Positions 1 to 9,314 of a DNA stretch of 35,696 nucleotides are shown here, piece by piece (position 1 is the stretch's first letter; every line of letters begins with the position of its first letter). The position numbers and the translations under genes were made by a program. The notes under the pieces were generated by a model that was given only the letters and a program-made list of their open reading frames with translations, was not told the origin of the DNA and ran no database searches. The DNA comes from Alphaproteobacteria bacterium (GTDB taxonomy: Bacteria > Pseudomonadota > Alphaproteobacteria > ATCC43930 > CGMCC-115725), in NCBI GenBank assembly GCA_028871455.1, contig JAGWNF010000024.1, forward strand, positions 1 to 35,696, given 5' to 3'.

Positions 1-162
1 GTGAAGCTGCCGGAGGGGACCGAGATGGTGATGCCGGGAGACAACATCCGGATGGAGGTCGAGCTCATCGCCCCCATCGCCATGGACGAGGGCCTGCGCT
101 TCGCCATCCGCGAGGGCGGCCACACCGTCGGCGCCGGCGTCGTCGCCAAGATTATTAAGTAA
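1..162 (+). CDS. tuf: Elongation factor Tu, C-terminal fragment (gene cut by window edge)
   Basis: The first 53 codons read in frame from base 1 to a TAA stop and match the end of EF-Tu domain 3. They include the PGDN turn, the run [15 protein letters not shown] and the terminal VGAGVV-KI-K. EF-Tu is the GTPase that delivers aminoacyl-tRNA to the ribosomal A site. The GTG at base 1 is an internal valine codon, not a start. The stop lies 5 bases before rpsJ, so tuf and the S10 operon are probably co-transcribed, as is common in Alphaproteobacteria. Confidence 0.96.
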   Translation: MKLPEGTEMVMPGDNIRMEVELIAPIAMDEGLRFAIREGGHTVGAGVVAKIIK

Positions 163-167
163 CTGCG

Positions 168-482
168 ATGGCGGTCGAGAACCAAAATATCCGCATTCGG
201 TTGCGGGCCTATGATCATCGCATCCTCGATCAGTCGACGAGCGAGATCGTTAACACGGCGAAGCGTACCGGTGCGCGCGTGCGCGGCCCGATTCCGCTGC
301 CGACCAAGATCGAGAAGTTCACGGTCAACCGCTCGCCGCACATCGACAAGAAGTCGCGCGAACAGTTCGAGATCCGAACGCACAAGCGGATCCTCGACAT
401 CGTCGACCCGACGCCGCAAACGGTGGACGCGCTGATGAAGCTCGATCTCGCCGCCGGCGTCGACGTCGAGATCAAGCTTTAG
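168..482 (+). CDS. rpsJ: 30S ribosomal protein S10 (NusE)
   Basis: A protein of 104 residues with the S10 hallmarks [14 protein letters not shown] near the N-terminus, GP-PLPT in the middle and [20 protein letters not shown] toward the end. The family is usually 102-103 residues, so it is full length. S10 is part of the 30S head and is also NusE: with NusB it binds boxA RNA in transcription antitermination. That links it to the boxA element near base 35550. It starts 5 bases after the tuf stop with no clear Shine-Dalgarno, which suggests coupling to tuf translation. Confidence 0.98.
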   Translation: MAVENQNIRIRLRAYDHRILDQSTSEIVNTAKRTGARVRGPIPLPTKIEKFTVNRSPHIDKKSREQFEIRTHKRILDIVDPTPQTVDALMKLDLAAGVDVEIKL

Positions 483-494
483 GGCATCGGCACC

Positions 495-1238
495 ATGCGT
501 AGCGGCCTCATCGCCAAGAAAATGGGCATGACCCGGCTTTTCACCGAGGACGGCAACCATCTGCCGGTGACGGTGCTGAAGATCGACGATTGCCGGGTCG
601 TCGCCGTGCGCACCGCCGAGAAGGACGGCTATACCGCGGTCCAGCTCGGGACCGGCAAGGCCAAGGTCAAGAACGTGTCGCAGGCGATGCGCGGCCACTA
701 TGCCAAGGCGAAGATAGAGCCGAAGCAAAAGCTGGTGGAGTTCCGCGTCAGCCCGGATGCGATGCTCGAAACCGGCGCCGAGATCAAGGCGACGCATTTC
801 ACCGCCGGGCAATACGTCGATGTCACCGGCACGACAATCGGCCGCGGCTTCGCTGGCGTGATGAAACGATATAATTTCGGCGGCCTGCGCGCGACGCACG
901 GCGTGTCGGTCTCGCACCGTAGCCACGGCTCGACCGGCCAACGGCAGGATCCCGGCAAGGTCTTCAAGAACAAAAAGATGGCCGGCCATATGGGCAACGT
1001 GCGTGCCACGACACAGAATCTCCAGGTCGTCGCCACTGACGAGACGCGCGGCTTGCTCATGGTGACCGGCGCGGTGCCCGGTGCGCCGGGCGGTTACGTG
1101 CTGGTGCGCGATGCCGCCAAGCGGGTGAAGCCCGGTCGGCCGCCGCTGAAGGCGCTCGACCGTCCGGTCGAGAAGACGGCGAAGGCGGCCAAGGAAAAGC
1201 CGCCGGCCAAGCCGGCCGCGGGGGGCGGAAAGAAATGA
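495..1238 (+). CDS. rplC: 50S ribosomal protein L3
   Basis: A protein of 247 residues. It opens with [16 protein letters not shown] and contains the L3 signature [17 protein letters not shown] followed by KKMAGHMG. The Gln in GSTGQ corresponds to the glutamine that PrmB methylates in E. coli. L3 is an early assembly protein whose loop reaches the peptidyl-transferase centre. The core ends near residue 205, and about 40 further residues rich in Lys, Pro and Ala form a tail absent from the 209-residue E. coli protein. AGGG precedes the ATG. Its stop overlaps the rplD start as ATGA. Confidence 0.98.
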   Translation: MRSGLIAKKMGMTRLFTEDGNHLPVTVLKIDDCRVVAVRTAEKDGYTAVQLGTGKAKVKNVSQAMRGHYAKAKIEPKQKLVEFRVSPDAMLETGAEIKATHFTAGQYVDVTGTTIGRGFAGVMKRYNFGGLRATHGVSVSHRSHGSTGQRQDPGKVFKNKKMAGHMGNVRATTQNLQVVATDETRGLLMVTGAVPGAPGGYVLVRDAAKRVKPGRPPLKALDRPVEKTAKAAKEKPPAKPAAGGGKK

Positions 1239-1855
1239 AGCTTCCGGTCAAGAGCCTGGACAACAAGGCGGCCGGCGACATCGAGGTGGCCGACGCGATC
1301 TTTGGCTTGCCGGTGCGCAAGGACATCCTTGCGCGCGTGGTGCAGTGGCAACTCGCCAAGCGCCGCGCCGGCACGCACAAGACCAAGGGCATCAGCGACA
1401 TCCAGGGCACGACCAAGAAGCCGTGGAAGCAGAAGGGCACCGGCCGCGCCCGCCAGGGCTCGATGCGCTCGCCGCAGTTTCGCGGCGGCGCCGTGATTTT
1501 CGGTCCGGTGGTGCGCAGTCACGAATATGGCATCCAGAAGAAGGTCCGGCGGCTCGCGCTCAAGACCGCGCTGTCGGCCAAGCAGGCCGAGGGCAAGCTG
1601 GTCGTGCTCGACAGCGCCAAGGTCAAGGACGCAAAGACCGGTGCGCTCGCCAAGAGCTTCGCCAAGCTGGGCCTTGAATCGGCCTTGATCATCGACGGCG
1701 CGACGCTTGACGAGGGCTTCGCGCGCGCCGCGCGCAACCTGCCGGGGATCGACGTCCTGCCGCAGCAGGGCGCCAATGTCTACGACATCATGCGCTGCGA
1801 TACGCTCGTGCTGACGCGCGACGCCGTGCAAGCGCTGGAGGCGCGCCTGAAATGA
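1235..1855 (+). CDS. rplD: 50S ribosomal protein L4
   Basis: A protein of 206 residues, close to the family norm. It has the L4 core motif [12 protein letters not shown] followed by RSPQFRGG, which forms the loop lining the peptide exit tunnel. L4 binds 23S rRNA early in assembly. In E. coli it also represses its own operon; no matching leader can be seen here because the operon start is outside the window. It overlaps rplC upstream (ATGA) and rplW downstream (ATGA), so its translation is coupled to both neighbours. Confidence 0.98.
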   Translation: MKLPVKSLDNKAAGDIEVADAIFGLPVRKDILARVVQWQLAKRRAGTHKTKGISDIQGTTKKPWKQKGTGRARQGSMRSPQFRGGAVIFGPVVRSHEYGIQKKVRRLALKTALSAKQAEGKLVVLDSAKVKDAKTGALAKSFAKLGLESALIIDGATLDEGFARAARNLPGIDVLPQQGANVYDIMRCDTLVLTRDAVQALEARLK

Positions 1856-2184
1856 GCCGCTTTCGCTTCATCAAGCGTGAAACGCCCGCACTCACCCGCG
1901 ACCGGATGTACGACATCGTGCGCTATCCGGTGATCACCGAGAAGGCGACCATGATCTCGGAGCATAATCAGGTCACCTTCCGCGTGCCCCTCGACGCCGA
2001 CAAGCGTTCGGTCAAGGCCGCGGTCGAGGGCCTGTTCAAGGTTAAGGTCGAGGCGGTCAATACGGTGCGCGTCAAGGGCAAGCGCAAGATGATGCGCGGC
2101 CAGCGCGGTCAGCGCTCCGACTATAAGAAGGCGATCGTCACTTTGGCCGAAGGGTCGAAGATTGACGTGACGACGGGAGTCTAA
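1852..2184 (+). CDS. rplW: 50S ribosomal protein L23
   Basis: A protein of 110 residues with the L23 pattern [13 protein letters not shown] near the N-terminus and [14 protein letters not shown] in the loop region. L23 sits at the tunnel exit and docks trigger factor, SRP and the translocon. The ATG at 1852 overlaps the rplD stop (ATGA) and has GGAGG ten bases upstream. This start gives about 18 residues ahead of the conserved domain. An alternative ATG at 1906, directly before [12 protein letters not shown], would give a 92-residue protein nearer the usual length. I prefer 1852 for its spacing and overlap. Confidence 0.95.
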   Translation: MSRFRFIKRETPALTRDRMYDIVRYPVITEKATMISEHNQVTFRVPLDADKRSVKAAVEGLFKVKVEAVNTVRVKGKRKMMRGQRGQRSDYKKAIVTLAEGSKIDVTTGV

Positions 2185-2187
2185 ACC

Positions 2188-3006
2188 ATGGCGCTCAAGA
2201 CATTCCGGCCGGTCACGCCGACGCTCCGTCACACGGTGCTGATCGATCGCAGCGAGCTGTGGAAGGGCGGCCCGGTCAAGGCGCTCACCATCGGCAAGCG
2301 CGAGCAGGGTGGCCGCAACAATCTCGGCCGTATCACTCAGCGCTGGCGCGGTGGCGGTCACAAGAAGCGCTACCGCCTGGTCGACTTCAAGCGCGCGAAG
2401 TACGATGTACCGGCGGAGGTCGTGCGGCTCGAATACGATCCGAACCGGTCGGGCTTCATCGCGCTTATCAAGTACGAGGACGGCGAGCAGAGCTACATCC
2501 TGGCGCCGCAGCGGCTGAAGGCGGGCGATAAGGTCGTCTCCGGCGATCATGTCGACGTCAAGCCGGGCAATGCCATGCCGATGCGCAACATCCCAGTCGG
2601 CACGATCATTCACAACGTCGAGATGAAGCCGGGCAAGGGCGGCCAGCTGGCACGCTCCGCCGGCACCTTCGTCCAGCTCGTCGGCCGCGACGCCGGCAAC
2701 GCGCTGTTGCGCTTGGCCTCCGGCGAGGTGCGTATGGTGCGTGCCGACTGCATGGCGACAATCGGTGCGGTGTCTAATCCCGACGAGCAGAACGTGGTGA
2801 TCGGCAAGGCCGGCCGTTCGCGTTGGCTCGGCCGGCGCGGCAACGTGCGCGGCGAGGCAATGAACCCGGTGGATCATCCGCTGGGCGGCCGCACCCGCGG
2901 CAACCGCCATCCGGTTTCGCCCTGGGGCAAGGGCGCCAAGGGCAACAAGACGCGTCACAACAAGGCGACCGACCGCTACATCTTGCGGCGGAAGCGCGAC
3001 AAGTAG
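2188..3006 (+). CDS. rplB: 50S ribosomal protein L2
   Basis: A protein of 272 residues, normal length for L2. It has [28 protein letters not shown], and the C-terminal run AMNPVDHP. L2 is needed for subunit joining and for the peptidyl-transferase centre. His230 in VDHP matches the essential E. coli His229. The following segment is unusual: the second His of the common HPHGGGEGR motif is Leu232, and the loop is two residues shorter ([15 protein letters not shown], residues 228-242). The reading frame and the rest of the protein are intact, so this is a natural variant, not a frameshift. It starts 3 bases after rplW. Confidence 0.97.
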   Translation: MALKTFRPVTPTLRHTVLIDRSELWKGGPVKALTIGKREQGGRNNLGRITQRWRGGGHKKRYRLVDFKRAKYDVPAEVVRLEYDPNRSGFIALIKYEDGEQSYILAPQRLKAGDKVVSGDHVDVKPGNAMPMRNIPVGTIIHNVEMKPGKGGQLARSAGTFVQLVGRDAGNALLRLASGEVRMVRADCMATIGAVSNPDEQNVVIGKAGRSRWLGRRGNVRGEAMNPVDHPLGGRTRGNRHPVSPWGKGAKGNKTRHNKATDRYILRRKRDK

Positions 3007-3017
3007 GAGACCCGAGC

Positions 3018-3311
3018 GTGGCACGTTCCGTGTGGAAAGGACCGTTCGTCGACGGCTATCTGATGAAGAAGGCCGAGAAAGCGCGCGCCTCTGGACGCAA
3101 CGAGATCATCAAGACCTGGTCGCGGCGCTCGACGATTTTCCCGCAGTTCGTCGGCCTGACCTTCGGCGTCTACAACGGCCACAAGTTCGTGCCGGTGCTG
3201 GTGACCGAGCACATGATCGGCCACAAGTTTGGCGAGTTCGCACCCACCCGCGTGTTTCATGGCCATACCGCCGGGGACAAGAAGGTGAAGCGCGCCGAGG
3301 AAAGCCAGTAA
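3018..3311 (+). CDS. rpsS: 30S ribosomal protein S19
   Basis: A protein of 97 residues from a GTG start, preceded by AGGAGA with a 7-base spacer. It begins [14 protein letters not shown] and contains [22 protein letters not shown] and [12 protein letters not shown], all diagnostic of S19, which binds 16S rRNA in the 30S head beside S13. The frame is open further upstream, but that stretch lies inside rplB and does not resemble S19, so the GTG at 3018 is the supported start. It ends one base before rplV. Confidence 0.96.
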   Translation: MARSVWKGPFVDGYLMKKAEKARASGRNEIIKTWSRRSTIFPQFVGLTFGVYNGHKFVPVLVTEHMIGHKFGEFAPTRVFHGHTAGDKKVKRAEESQ

Positions 3312-3312
3312 G

Positions 3313-3792
3313 ATGGGCAAGCCAGCCACGCCGCGCCAGTTGCACGAGACCGAGGCCTCGGCCTATGCGCGTGCGCTCAAGACCAGCCCGCGCAAGTTGA
3401 ACCTCGTGGCGCAGGCGATCCGCGGCAAGGCGGCGGCGGCGGCGCTCAACGAGCTCGCCTTCAATCGCCGCCGCATCGCGCGCGACGTGCGCAAGGTATT
3501 GCAGGCGGCGATCGCGAACGCCGAGAACAATCACCAGTTGGACGTCGATCGGCTCTACGTGAAGGAGGCGACGGTGGGTCGCGCCTTCTCGCTCGGCCGC
3601 TTTCATGTGCGCGGCCGCGGACGCATCTCGCCGGTCGAGAAGTACTTTTCGAATCTGCTGGTCGTGGTGCGCGAGCGCGTGCCCGAGGAACGCGCCAAGG
3701 ACGAGGACAAGGGCGAGGCGGAAGGCAAATCCGCCGGCGCCGGCAAGAAGCTCAGGGCCAAGGCCAAGGCCGGCGGCAAGGAGAAGGCGTAA
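3313..3792 (+). CDS. rplV: 50S ribosomal protein L22
   Basis: A protein of 159 residues; L22 is usually about 110-130. The core has [19 protein letters not shown] and, later, [21 protein letters not shown] followed by a basic hairpin. That hairpin lines the peptide exit tunnel and is where macrolide-resistance changes occur in other bacteria. From about residue 122 the protein continues into a charged, low-complexity Lys/Glu/Ala/Gly tail. The TAA stop shares its last base with the rpsC ATG. Confidence 0.96.
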   Translation: MGKPATPRQLHETEASAYARALKTSPRKLNLVAQAIRGKAAAAALNELAFNRRRIARDVRKVLQAAIANAENNHQLDVDRLYVKEATVGRAFSLGRFHVRGRGRISPVEKYFSNLLVVVRERVPEERAKDEDKGEAEGKSAGAGKKLRAKAKAGGKEKA

Positions 3793-4472
3793 TGGGTCAA
3801 AAGGTCAACCCGGTTGGTCTCCGGCTCGGCATCAACCGCACCTGGGATTCGCGCTGGTTCGCGCGCAAGGACTATTCCAATTTGCTGCACGAGGATCTGA
3901 AGCTGCGCAATTTCCTGACCGAGCGGCTGCTGCAGGCAGGCGTGTCGCGCATCGTCATCGAGCGCGCCGCCAAGAAGACCCGCATCACCATCCATTCCGC
4001 GCGTCCCGGCGTGGTCATCGGCAAGAAAGGCGCTGACATCGAAAAGCTGCGCACCGATATCGCCAAGATGACTGATAGCGAAGTCAGCCTGAACATCGTC
4101 GAGATCCGCAAGCCGGAAATCGACGCCAAGCTGATCGCCGACGGCATCGCCCAGCAGCTCGAGCGCCGCGTCGCTTTCCGCCGCGCGATGAAGCGCGCCG
4201 TGCAATCGGCGATGCGCCTGGGTGCGCTCGGCATCCGCATCAATTGCTCGGGTCGTCTGGGCGGCGCCGAGATCGCCCGCATGGAGTGGTATCGCGAGGG
4301 CCGCGTGCCGCTGCACACGCTCCGCGCCGACGTCGATTTCGGCTACGGCACCGCCAAGACGACCTATGGCACCTGCGGCGTGAAGGTCTGGGTGTTCAAG
4401 GGCGAGGTGCTGCAGCACGACCCGATGGCGCAGGACAAGCGCGCCGCCGAAGCACAGCCCGCGCGCGCCTGA
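3792..4472 (+). CDS. rpsC: 30S ribosomal protein S3
   Basis: A protein of 226 residues beginning [14 protein letters not shown]. It has the type II KH RNA-binding motif VIGKKG at residues 75-80, and downstream [10 protein letters not shown], the S3 C-terminal signature. S3 sits at the mRNA entry channel of the 30S subunit and contributes to helicase activity on mRNA. It overlaps the rplV stop by one base. Length is near the E. coli value of 233, with a short Ala-rich end. Confidence 0.98.
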   Translation: MGQKVNPVGLRLGINRTWDSRWFARKDYSNLLHEDLKLRNFLTERLLQAGVSRIVIERAAKKTRITIHSARPGVVIGKKGADIEKLRTDIAKMTDSEVSLNIVEIRKPEIDAKLIADGIAQQLERRVAFRRAMKRAVQSAMRLGALGIRINCSGRLGGAEIARMEWYREGRVPLHTLRADVDFGYGTAKTTYGTCGVKVWVFKGEVLQHDPMAQDKRAAEAQPARA

Positions 4473-4493
4473 GGAGAGAACTGGGTTTCGATC

Positions 4494-4925
4494 ATGTTGC
4501 AACCGGCATTCAGCAAATACCGCAAGGCGCACAAAGGCCGCATCCATGGCGTCGCCACCAGCGGCAACACGCTCGCCTTCGGCACCTACGGCCTCAAGGC
4601 GACCGAGCCGGGCCGTGTCACTGCGCGCCAGATCGAGGCGGCGCGCCGCGCCATCACGCGCCACATCCGCCGCGTCGGCCGCGTTTGGATCAATATCTTC
4701 CCCGATGTGCCGGTGTCGCGGAAACCGGCCGAGGTGCGCATGGGCAGCGGCAAAGGCAGCCCCGAATTCTACGTCTGCCGGGTCAAGCCAGGCCGCATCC
4801 TGTTCGAGCTCGACGGCGTGCCACACCAGCTCGCGGTCGAAGCGTTCGGTCTCGCCACCGCCAAGCTGCCGATCAGCACCCGCTTCGTCACCCGCCTGGG
4901 TCACGTCGAGGAGCGCACCGTATGA
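4494..4925 (+). CDS. rplP: 50S ribosomal protein L16
   Basis: A protein of 143 residues beginning [19 protein letters not shown], the typical L16 N-terminus, which fixes the start. It contains [26 protein letters not shown] with [21 protein letters not shown] behind it. L16 organises the A-site region of the 50S subunit. A GAGGAGAG sequence lies about 16 bases before the ATG, farther than an ideal Shine-Dalgarno, so coupling to rpsC may matter. The stop overlaps rpmC as ATGA. Confidence 0.97.
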   Translation: MLQPAFSKYRKAHKGRIHGVATSGNTLAFGTYGLKATEPGRVTARQIEAARRAITRHIRRVGRVWINIFPDVPVSRKPAEVRMGSGKGSPEFYVCRVKPGRILFELDGVPHQLAVEAFGLATAKLPISTRFVTRLGHVEERTV

Positions 4926-5119
4926 AGGCCGTCGACATCCGCCACAAGACCGACGACGAGCTCAAAGGCGAGCTCGATCAGCTGGCGAAGGAAGCGTTCA
5001 ATCTGCGCTTCCAACGCGCCAGCGGCCAGCTCGAGAACAACGCACGCGTGCGGCAGGTGCGCCGCGACATCGCGCGCATCAAGACCATCATGGGCGAACG
5101 CGCTCGCAAGGCCTCCTGA
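4922..5119 (+). CDS. rpmC: 50S ribosomal protein L29
   Basis: A small helical protein of 65 residues, normal for L29. It reads [14 protein letters not shown] at the start and has the family core [16 protein letters not shown], then [11 protein letters not shown]29 lies beside the tunnel exit next to L23. The ATG overlaps the rplP TGA by four bases, and the gene ends 11 bases before rpsQ. Confidence 0.96.
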   Translation: MKAVDIRHKTDDELKGELDQLAKEAFNLRFQRASGQLENNARVRQVRRDIARIKTIMGERARKAS

Positions 5120-5130
5120 GGACAAGAAAC

Positions 5131-5499
5131 ATGCCAAAACGAATTCTCCAGGGGGTCGTCACCAGTGATGTCATGGACAAGACCGTGACGGTGCGCGTCG
5201 ACCGCCGCTTCCAGCACCCGGTCTACAAAAAGTTCATCACGCGCTCGAAAAAGTACGCGGCACACGACGAAGATAACGCGTACAAAGTAGGCGACGTGGT
5301 CCGCATCGAGGAGACGCGTCCGATCTCGAAGCGTAAGCGCTGGCGTGTGCTCGATGCCGTCGTTCGCGCTCCGACGCCGTCGGCGCCGCTGGTCGCCGAT
5401 CCGGTCTCGGCCGAAGCCGAGCAGGGCGGCCGCAAGCGCGTCCGGCGTGGCAAGGCGGATACTGCCGAGGCGGCGCCGCAGAAGGCGGAAACGCCATGA
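5131..5499 (+). CDS. rpsQ: 30S ribosomal protein S17
   Basis: A protein of 122 residues. The first 80 or so are a complete S17: [42 protein letters not shown] and [17 protein letters not shown]17 is a primary 16S rRNA binder in the 30S body. The remaining 40 or so residues are an Ala/Pro/Arg-rich, acidic-basic tail not found in the roughly 84-residue E. coli protein. The ATG at 5131 is set by homology; GAGGACAAG lies just upstream. The stop overlaps rplN as ATGA. Confidence 0.96.
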   Translation: MPKRILQGVVTSDVMDKTVTVRVDRRFQHPVYKKFITRSKKYAAHDEDNAYKVGDVVRIEETRPISKRKRWRVLDAVVRAPTPSAPLVADPVSAEAEQGGRKRVRRGKADTAEAAPQKAETP

Positions 5500-5864
5500 T
5501 CCAGATGCAGACCAATCTCGACGTGGCGGACAATTCCGGCGCCCGTCGCGTCCAATGCATCAAGGTCCTCGGCGGCTCGATGCGGCGCTGGGCGACGGTC
5601 GGTGACATCATCGTCGTCTCAGTGAAGGAAGCCATTCCGCGCGGTCGCGTGAAGAAGGGCGACGTGCACAAGGCAGTGATCGTGCGCACGGCGCAGCCGA
5701 TCCGCCGCGCCGATGGCAGCGCGATCCGGTTCGACCGGAACGCCGCGGTGCTGATCGACAATCAGAACGAGCCGATCGGCACGCGCATCTTCGGGCCGGT
5801 GACGCGCGAGCTGCGCGCCAAGAAGTTCATGAAGATCATGTCGTTGGCGCCCGAGGTGCTGTGA
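5496..5864 (+). CDS. rplN: 50S ribosomal protein L14
   Basis: A protein of 122 residues, exactly the family length. It starts [19 protein letters not shown] and has [27 protein letters not shown] and a C-terminus [20 protein letters not shown]14 is on the 50S face that contacts the 30S subunit (bridge B8) and is the docking site of the silencing factor RsfS. It overlaps rpsQ (ATGA), and its TGA shares its last base with the rplX ATG. Confidence 0.98.
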   Translation: MIQMQTNLDVADNSGARRVQCIKVLGGSMRRWATVGDIIVVSVKEAIPRGRVKKGDVHKAVIVRTAQPIRRADGSAIRFDRNAAVLIDNQNEPIGTRIFGPVTRELRAKKFMKIMSLAPEVL

Positions 5865-6178
5865 TGCTGAAGATTCGCAAGGGCGACAAGGTCGTGGTCC
5901 TGGCCGGCCGCGACAAGGGTAAGGAGGGCGAGGTGCTGCGCGTCCTCGCCGACGAGAACCGTGCCATCGTACAAGGCGTGAATATGGTGAAGCGCCATAC
6001 GCGGCAACGTCCGGGAGAGCCCGGCGGCATCGTCGAGAAGGAGTCGGCGATCCACATGTCGAATGTCGCGCACAAGGACCCGAAGTCCAGCAAGCCGACG
6101 CGCGTCGGCTTCAAGGTCCTGGCCGACGGCAAGAAGGTGCGCGTCGCGCGCGCTTCTGGCGAGGTGATCGATGGCTGA
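5864..6178 (+). CDS. rplX: 50S ribosomal protein L24
   Basis: A protein of 104 residues with the KOW motif [19 protein letters not shown] at the N-terminus and VNMVKRHTR further on; L24 initiates 50S assembly. Two starts are possible: GTG at 5861 or ATG at 5864. I chose ATG because it overlaps the rplN stop as TGATG and matches the usual N-terminus. The last eight bases overlap rplE. Confidence 0.95.
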   Translation: MLKIRKGDKVVVLAGRDKGKEGEVLRVLADENRAIVQGVNMVKRHTRQRPGEPGGIVEKESAIHMSNVAHKDPKSSKPTRVGFKVLADGKKVRVARASGEVIDG

Positions 6179-6731
6179 GTCGCGCCAAGCCCCCCGCCTC
6201 AAGGAGCACTACGAGAAGGTCGTGCGGCCCGAGCTGATGAAGGAATTCGGCTACAAGAATTCCTTCGAAGTTCCGCGCCTTGAGAAGATCGTCGTCAACA
6301 TGGGCGTCGGCAAGGAAGCCGTCGTCGATGGGAAGAAGACGGACGCCGCCGCCAAGGAGGTGGCCGCGATCACCGGCCAGAAGCCGGTGATCACGCTGTC
6401 CAAGAAATCCATCGCCACCTGGAAGCTGCGCAAGGATTTGCCGATCGGCTGCAAGGTGACGCTGCGGCGCGAACGCATGTACGAGTTCCTCGACCGGCTG
6501 GTGAACATCGCCCTGCCGCGCGTGCGCGATTTCCGCGGATTGTCGGGCAAGAGCTTCGACGGCCGCGGCAACTACGCGCTCGGCCTTAAGGAGCAGCTCG
6601 TGTTCCCCGAGATCAACTACGATCAGGTCGACGCCGTGCGCGGCATGGACATCATCATCGTTACGACCGCCAAAACCGACAAGGAAGCCAAGGCGCTGCT
6701 GCGCGGCTTCCAATTGCCTTTCGTCAACTGA
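6171..6731 (+). CDS. rplE: 50S ribosomal protein L5
   Basis: A protein of 186 residues, within the normal range. It includes the L5 signature [15 protein letters not shown], then [20 protein letters not shown] and [21 protein letters not shown]5 binds 5S rRNA with L18 and forms an intersubunit bridge with S13. It starts eight bases inside rplX and is followed by rpsN after 10 bases that include GAGGA. Confidence 0.98.
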   Translation: MAESRQAPRLKEHYEKVVRPELMKEFGYKNSFEVPRLEKIVVNMGVGKEAVVDGKKTDAAAKEVAAITGQKPVITLSKKSIATWKLRKDLPIGCKVTLRRERMYEFLDRLVNIALPRVRDFRGLSGKSFDGRGNYALGLKEQLVFPEINYDQVDAVRGMDIIIVTTAKTDKEAKALLRGFQLPFVN

Positions 6732-6741
6732 GGACAGCGAT

Positions 6742-7047
6742 ATGGCGAAGACCAGTTCCATATGGCGCAATCGCAAGCGCGAGCGGATGGTGAAGCAATT
6801 CGCCGCAAGGCGCGCGAAGCTCAAGGCGATCGCGAACGACATGTCGCTGACGCCGGAGGAGCGGTTTGCGGCGCGGCTCAAGCTCGCCGAGCTGCCGCGC
6901 AACTCCTCGGCCGTGCGCATCCACAATCGCTGCGAGCTGACCGGCCGCCCGCGCGGGTATTACCGCAAATTCAAGCTGTCGCGCATCGCGCTGCGGCAGC
7001 TGGCCTCGGCCGGCCAGGTGCCCGGCATGGTCAAGTCGAGCTGGTAA
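6742..7047 (+). CDS. rpsN: 30S ribosomal protein S14 (long, zinc-free form)
   Basis: A protein of 101 residues starting [18 protein letters not shown] and ending [33 protein letters not shown]. This is the long S14 type, which lacks the paired CxxC zinc ligands of the short form. S14 is needed for 30S head assembly with S10 and S3. The Shine-Dalgarno is GAGGACAG just before the ATG. Confidence 0.97.
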   Translation: MAKTSSIWRNRKRERMVKQFAARRAKLKAIANDMSLTPEERFAARLKLAELPRNSSAVRIHNRCELTGRPRGYYRKFKLSRIALRQLASAGQVPGMVKSSW

Positions 7048-7060
7048 CGGAGAAGACGGC

Positions 7061-7456
7061 ATGATGACCGATCCCCTCGGCGATTTGCTTGCGCGCATCC
7101 GCAATGCGCAGCAGGCGCGCAAGGCGACGGTGCAGTCGCCGGCGTCGAAGATTCGCGCCAATGTTCTCGAGGTGCTGCAACGTGAGGGCTACATCCGCGG
7201 CTTTTCGCGCGAAGAGGTTCGCCCGGGCGTTGCCGAGCTCACCATCGAGCTCAAGTACGTCGATGGCGAGCCGGTGATCCGCGAGATCACGCGCATCTCA
7301 AAGCCCGGCCGGCGCGTCTACTCGCGCATCGCCGACCTGCCGCGGGTCTATAACGGCCTCGGCATCTCAATCCTGTCGACGCCGAAAGGCGTCATGTCCG
7401 ACAACGAGGCCCGCGCCGCCAATCTCGGCGGCGAGGTCCTCTGCCGCGTGTTCTAG
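7061..7456 (+). CDS. rpsH: 30S ribosomal protein S8
   Basis: A protein of 131 residues beginning [17 protein letters not shown]. It has [16 protein letters not shown] early and the S8 C-terminal signature [24 protein letters not shown]8 is a primary 16S rRNA binder and in E. coli regulates the spc operon. ATG codons at 7061 and 7064 are adjacent; GGAGAAG upstream fits either. It follows rpsN by 13 bases. Confidence 0.97.
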   Translation: MMTDPLGDLLARIRNAQQARKATVQSPASKIRANVLEVLQREGYIRGFSREEVRPGVAELTIELKYVDGEPVIREITRISKPGRRVYSRIADLPRVYNGLGISILSTPKGVMSDNEARAANLGGEVLCRVF

Positions 7457-7466
7457 GAGCACGTCG

Positions 7467-8000
7467 ATGTCGCGCATTGGCCGCAATCCGGTGGCGATCC
7501 CGCAAGGGGTGACGTTCGAGGTGGCGGGCGGCAAGCTCACCGCCAAGGGCAAGCTCGGCAACCTCACCATGCCGCTGTCGCCCGAGATCAACGCCACGGT
7601 GAAGGACGGCAAGGTATGGTTCGAGCCGAAGACCGACACCAAGCGTGCCCGCATGCATTGGGGTACGACACGCGCACGGGCCAATAACATGGTGGCGGGT
7701 GTGTCGCGCGGCTTCACCAAGAATCTCGAGATCGAGGGCGTCGGCTATCGCGCCGCCGTTCAGGGCAAGAACCTCGTGCTGCAGTTGGGATTCAGCCACG
7801 AGGTGACGTTCCCGATCCCGCCCGACGTCAAGATCACTGCCGAAAAGCCGACCAGCATCACCGTCACCGGCGCCGATCGTCAGCGGGTCGGCCAGGTGGC
7901 TGCAGTGATCCGCGCGTTCCGCATGCCTGAGCCCTACAAGGGCAAGGGCATCCGTTACGCCACAGAGACGGTCCGGCGCAAAGAAGGCAAGAAGAAATAG
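7467..8000 (+). CDS. rplF: 50S ribosomal protein L6
   Basis: A protein of 177 residues, the family length. It begins [15 protein letters not shown] and contains [22 protein letters not shown] and the C-terminal signature [30 protein letters not shown]6 binds 23S rRNA near the factor-binding site. AGGAGCACGTCG precedes the ATG, a clear Shine-Dalgarno. Confidence 0.98.
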   Translation: MSRIGRNPVAIPQGVTFEVAGGKLTAKGKLGNLTMPLSPEINATVKDGKVWFEPKTDTKRARMHWGTTRARANNMVAGVSRGFTKNLEIEGVGYRAAVQGKNLVLQLGFSHEVTFPIPPDVKITAEKPTSITVTGADRQRVGQVAAVIRAFRMPEPYKGKGIRYATETVRRKEGKKK

Positions 8001-8008
8001 GTGCGCGG

Positions 8009-8374
8009 ATGAGCCTGAAAGCTGTCGATCTTTTCACCCGCCGCCAGGGTCGCGTCCGCTACCGCATCAACCGCGCGGTCCGGCGTCAGCCGCGGCTGAC
8101 CGTGTTCCGGTCGTCGAAGCACATCTATGCCCAGGTGATCGACGACACGAACGGCCGCACGCTCGCCGCGGCGTCGAGCCTCGACAAGACGCTCAAGCCG
8201 GGCATGAAGCGCGGCGCCAACAAGGACGCCGCGGCGGCGGTCGGCAAGCTCCTCGCCGAACGCGCCAAGGCCGCCGGGGTCACCGCCGTCGTGTTCGACC
8301 GCGGCGGCTATCTGTTCCATGGCCGGGTCAAGGCCCTGGCCGACGCCGCCCGCGAGGGCGGATTGCAGTTCTAG
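8009..8374 (+). CDS. rplR: 50S ribosomal protein L18
   Basis: A protein of 121 residues with [32 protein letters not shown] in the first half and the terminal [27 protein letters not shown]18 carries 5S rRNA into the 50S subunit together with L5. It sits 8 bases after rplF and 12 before rpsE. Confidence 0.97.
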   Translation: MSLKAVDLFTRRQGRVRYRINRAVRRQPRLTVFRSSKHIYAQVIDDTNGRTLAAASSLDKTLKPGMKRGANKDAAAAVGKLLAERAKAAGVTAVVFDRGGYLFHGRVKALADAAREGGLQF

Positions 8375-8386
8375 GAAGAAGGCACC

Positions 8387-9022
8387 ATGGCACGCACACC
8401 CGGATCACGCACGGCCGGCGGCCCGCCCCGACGCAGCGAAGGCGACGGCGATCGGCCGCCGCGCGAGCGTCGTCGCACCCGCGATCGTGATAACGACGGC
8501 GCGATGGAAGGCGAATTCGTCGAGAAGCTGGTCAGCATCAACCGCGTCGCCAAGGTGGTGAAAGGCGGCCGGCGTTTCGGCTTTGCCGCGCTGGTCGTCG
8601 TCGGCGACCGCAAGGGCCGCGTCGGCCACGGCTCGGGCAAGGCACGCGAGGTTCCGGAAGCGATCCGCAAGGCGACTGAGCAGGCGCGCCGCGCGCTGGT
8701 GCGCATTCCGCTGCGCGAGGGCCGCACGCTGCATCACGACATCATTGGCCATTTCGGCGCCGGCCGGGTCGTGCTGCGGGCGGCGCGGCCGGGCACCGGC
8801 ATCATCGCCGGCGGTCCGATGCGGGCGATCTTCGAGGCGCTCGGTGTGCAGGACGTGGTCGCGAAGTCGGTCGGAACTTCCAATCCGCACAACATGATCA
8901 AGGCAACCTTCAGCGCGCTGACGCAATCGGTCAGCCCACGCGCCGTCGCCCAGCGTCGCGGTAAGAAGGTGAGCGAAATCCTGGGCAAGGGCGCCGCCGT
9001 GGCGGCCGAGGCGCGGGAATAG
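8387..9022 (+). CDS. rpsE: 30S ribosomal protein S5
   Basis: A protein of 211 residues. The conserved S5 domain starts near residue 43 with [22 protein letters not shown] and continues through [17 protein letters not shown] and [20 protein letters not shown]5 helps maintain decoding accuracy and unwinds mRNA with S3 and S4. About 42 residues ahead of the core are Arg/Gly/Asp-rich and look disordered; E. coli S5 is only 167 residues. AAGAAGG before the ATG at 8387 supports the long start. An internal ATG at 8504 lies just before the core but has no obvious Shine-Dalgarno. Confidence 0.96.
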   Translation: MARTPGSRTAGGPPRRSEGDGDRPPRERRRTRDRDNDGAMEGEFVEKLVSINRVAKVVKGGRRFGFAALVVVGDRKGRVGHGSGKAREVPEAIRKATEQARRALVRIPLREGRTLHHDIIGHFGAGRVVLRAARPGTGIIAGGPMRAIFEALGVQDVVAKSVGTSNPHNMIKATFSALTQSVSPRAVAQRRGKKVSEILGKGAAVAAEARE

Positions 9023-9025
9023 CAC

Positions 9026-9262
9026 ATGGCCACACCGGGCAAGACCAGGCGAACGACGAAGGCGGCAGCCGCCGGCTCGGGGAAGGGCATTCGTATCACC
9101 CAGATCGGCAGCCCGATCGGCCGGCCGGACTGGGCGCTGGCGACGCTCAAGGGCCTCGGACTCAACAAGCGCCATCGCTCGCGTGTGGTCGCGGACACAC
9201 CCGCGACGCGCGGCATGATCGAGCGCGTGAAGCATCTCTTGCGGATCGAAGCGGCGCCGTGA
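9026..9262 (+). CDS. rpmD: 50S ribosomal protein L30
   Basis: A protein of 78 residues. The L30 domain (about 58 residues) begins near residue 20 with GIRITQIGSPIGRP and has TLKGLGLNKRH-SRVV-DTPA-RGMI. The N-terminal 19 residues are a basic, Ala/Thr-rich extension. The ATG lies three bases after the rpsE stop, which supports translational coupling and the longer start. Confidence 0.94.
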   Translation: MATPGKTRRTTKAAAAGSGKGIRITQIGSPIGRPDWALATLKGLGLNKRHRSRVVADTPATRGMIERVKHLLRIEAAP

Positions 9263-9314
9263 GCCCGCGATTGCGGGACCGGCTCGCGTTTTGCGATAAT
9301 CGGGTGAGCGGACA
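9263..9314 (+). other. 52-base gap between rpmD and rplO with a small hairpin
   Basis: This is the widest gap inside the spc part of the operon. It has a 5-bp GC stem with a GATT loop at 9264-9277 and a GATAAT hexamer at 9295-9300. The hairpin has no clear T-run, and no good -35 box lies at the right distance, so neither a terminator nor a promoter is convincing. The gap may attenuate or process the message. Confidence 0.3.

Noticed and set aside
1780-4904. Long minus-strand frames (414 and 433 residues) under the ribosomal genes
   Set aside because: They lie opposite well-conserved ribosomal proteins and show no recognisable protein features.
9264-9300. Possible terminator or promoter between rpmD and rplO
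   Set aside because: The stem is only 5 bp without a T-run, and the GATAAT hexamer lacks a matching -35; it was kept only as a low-confidence note.
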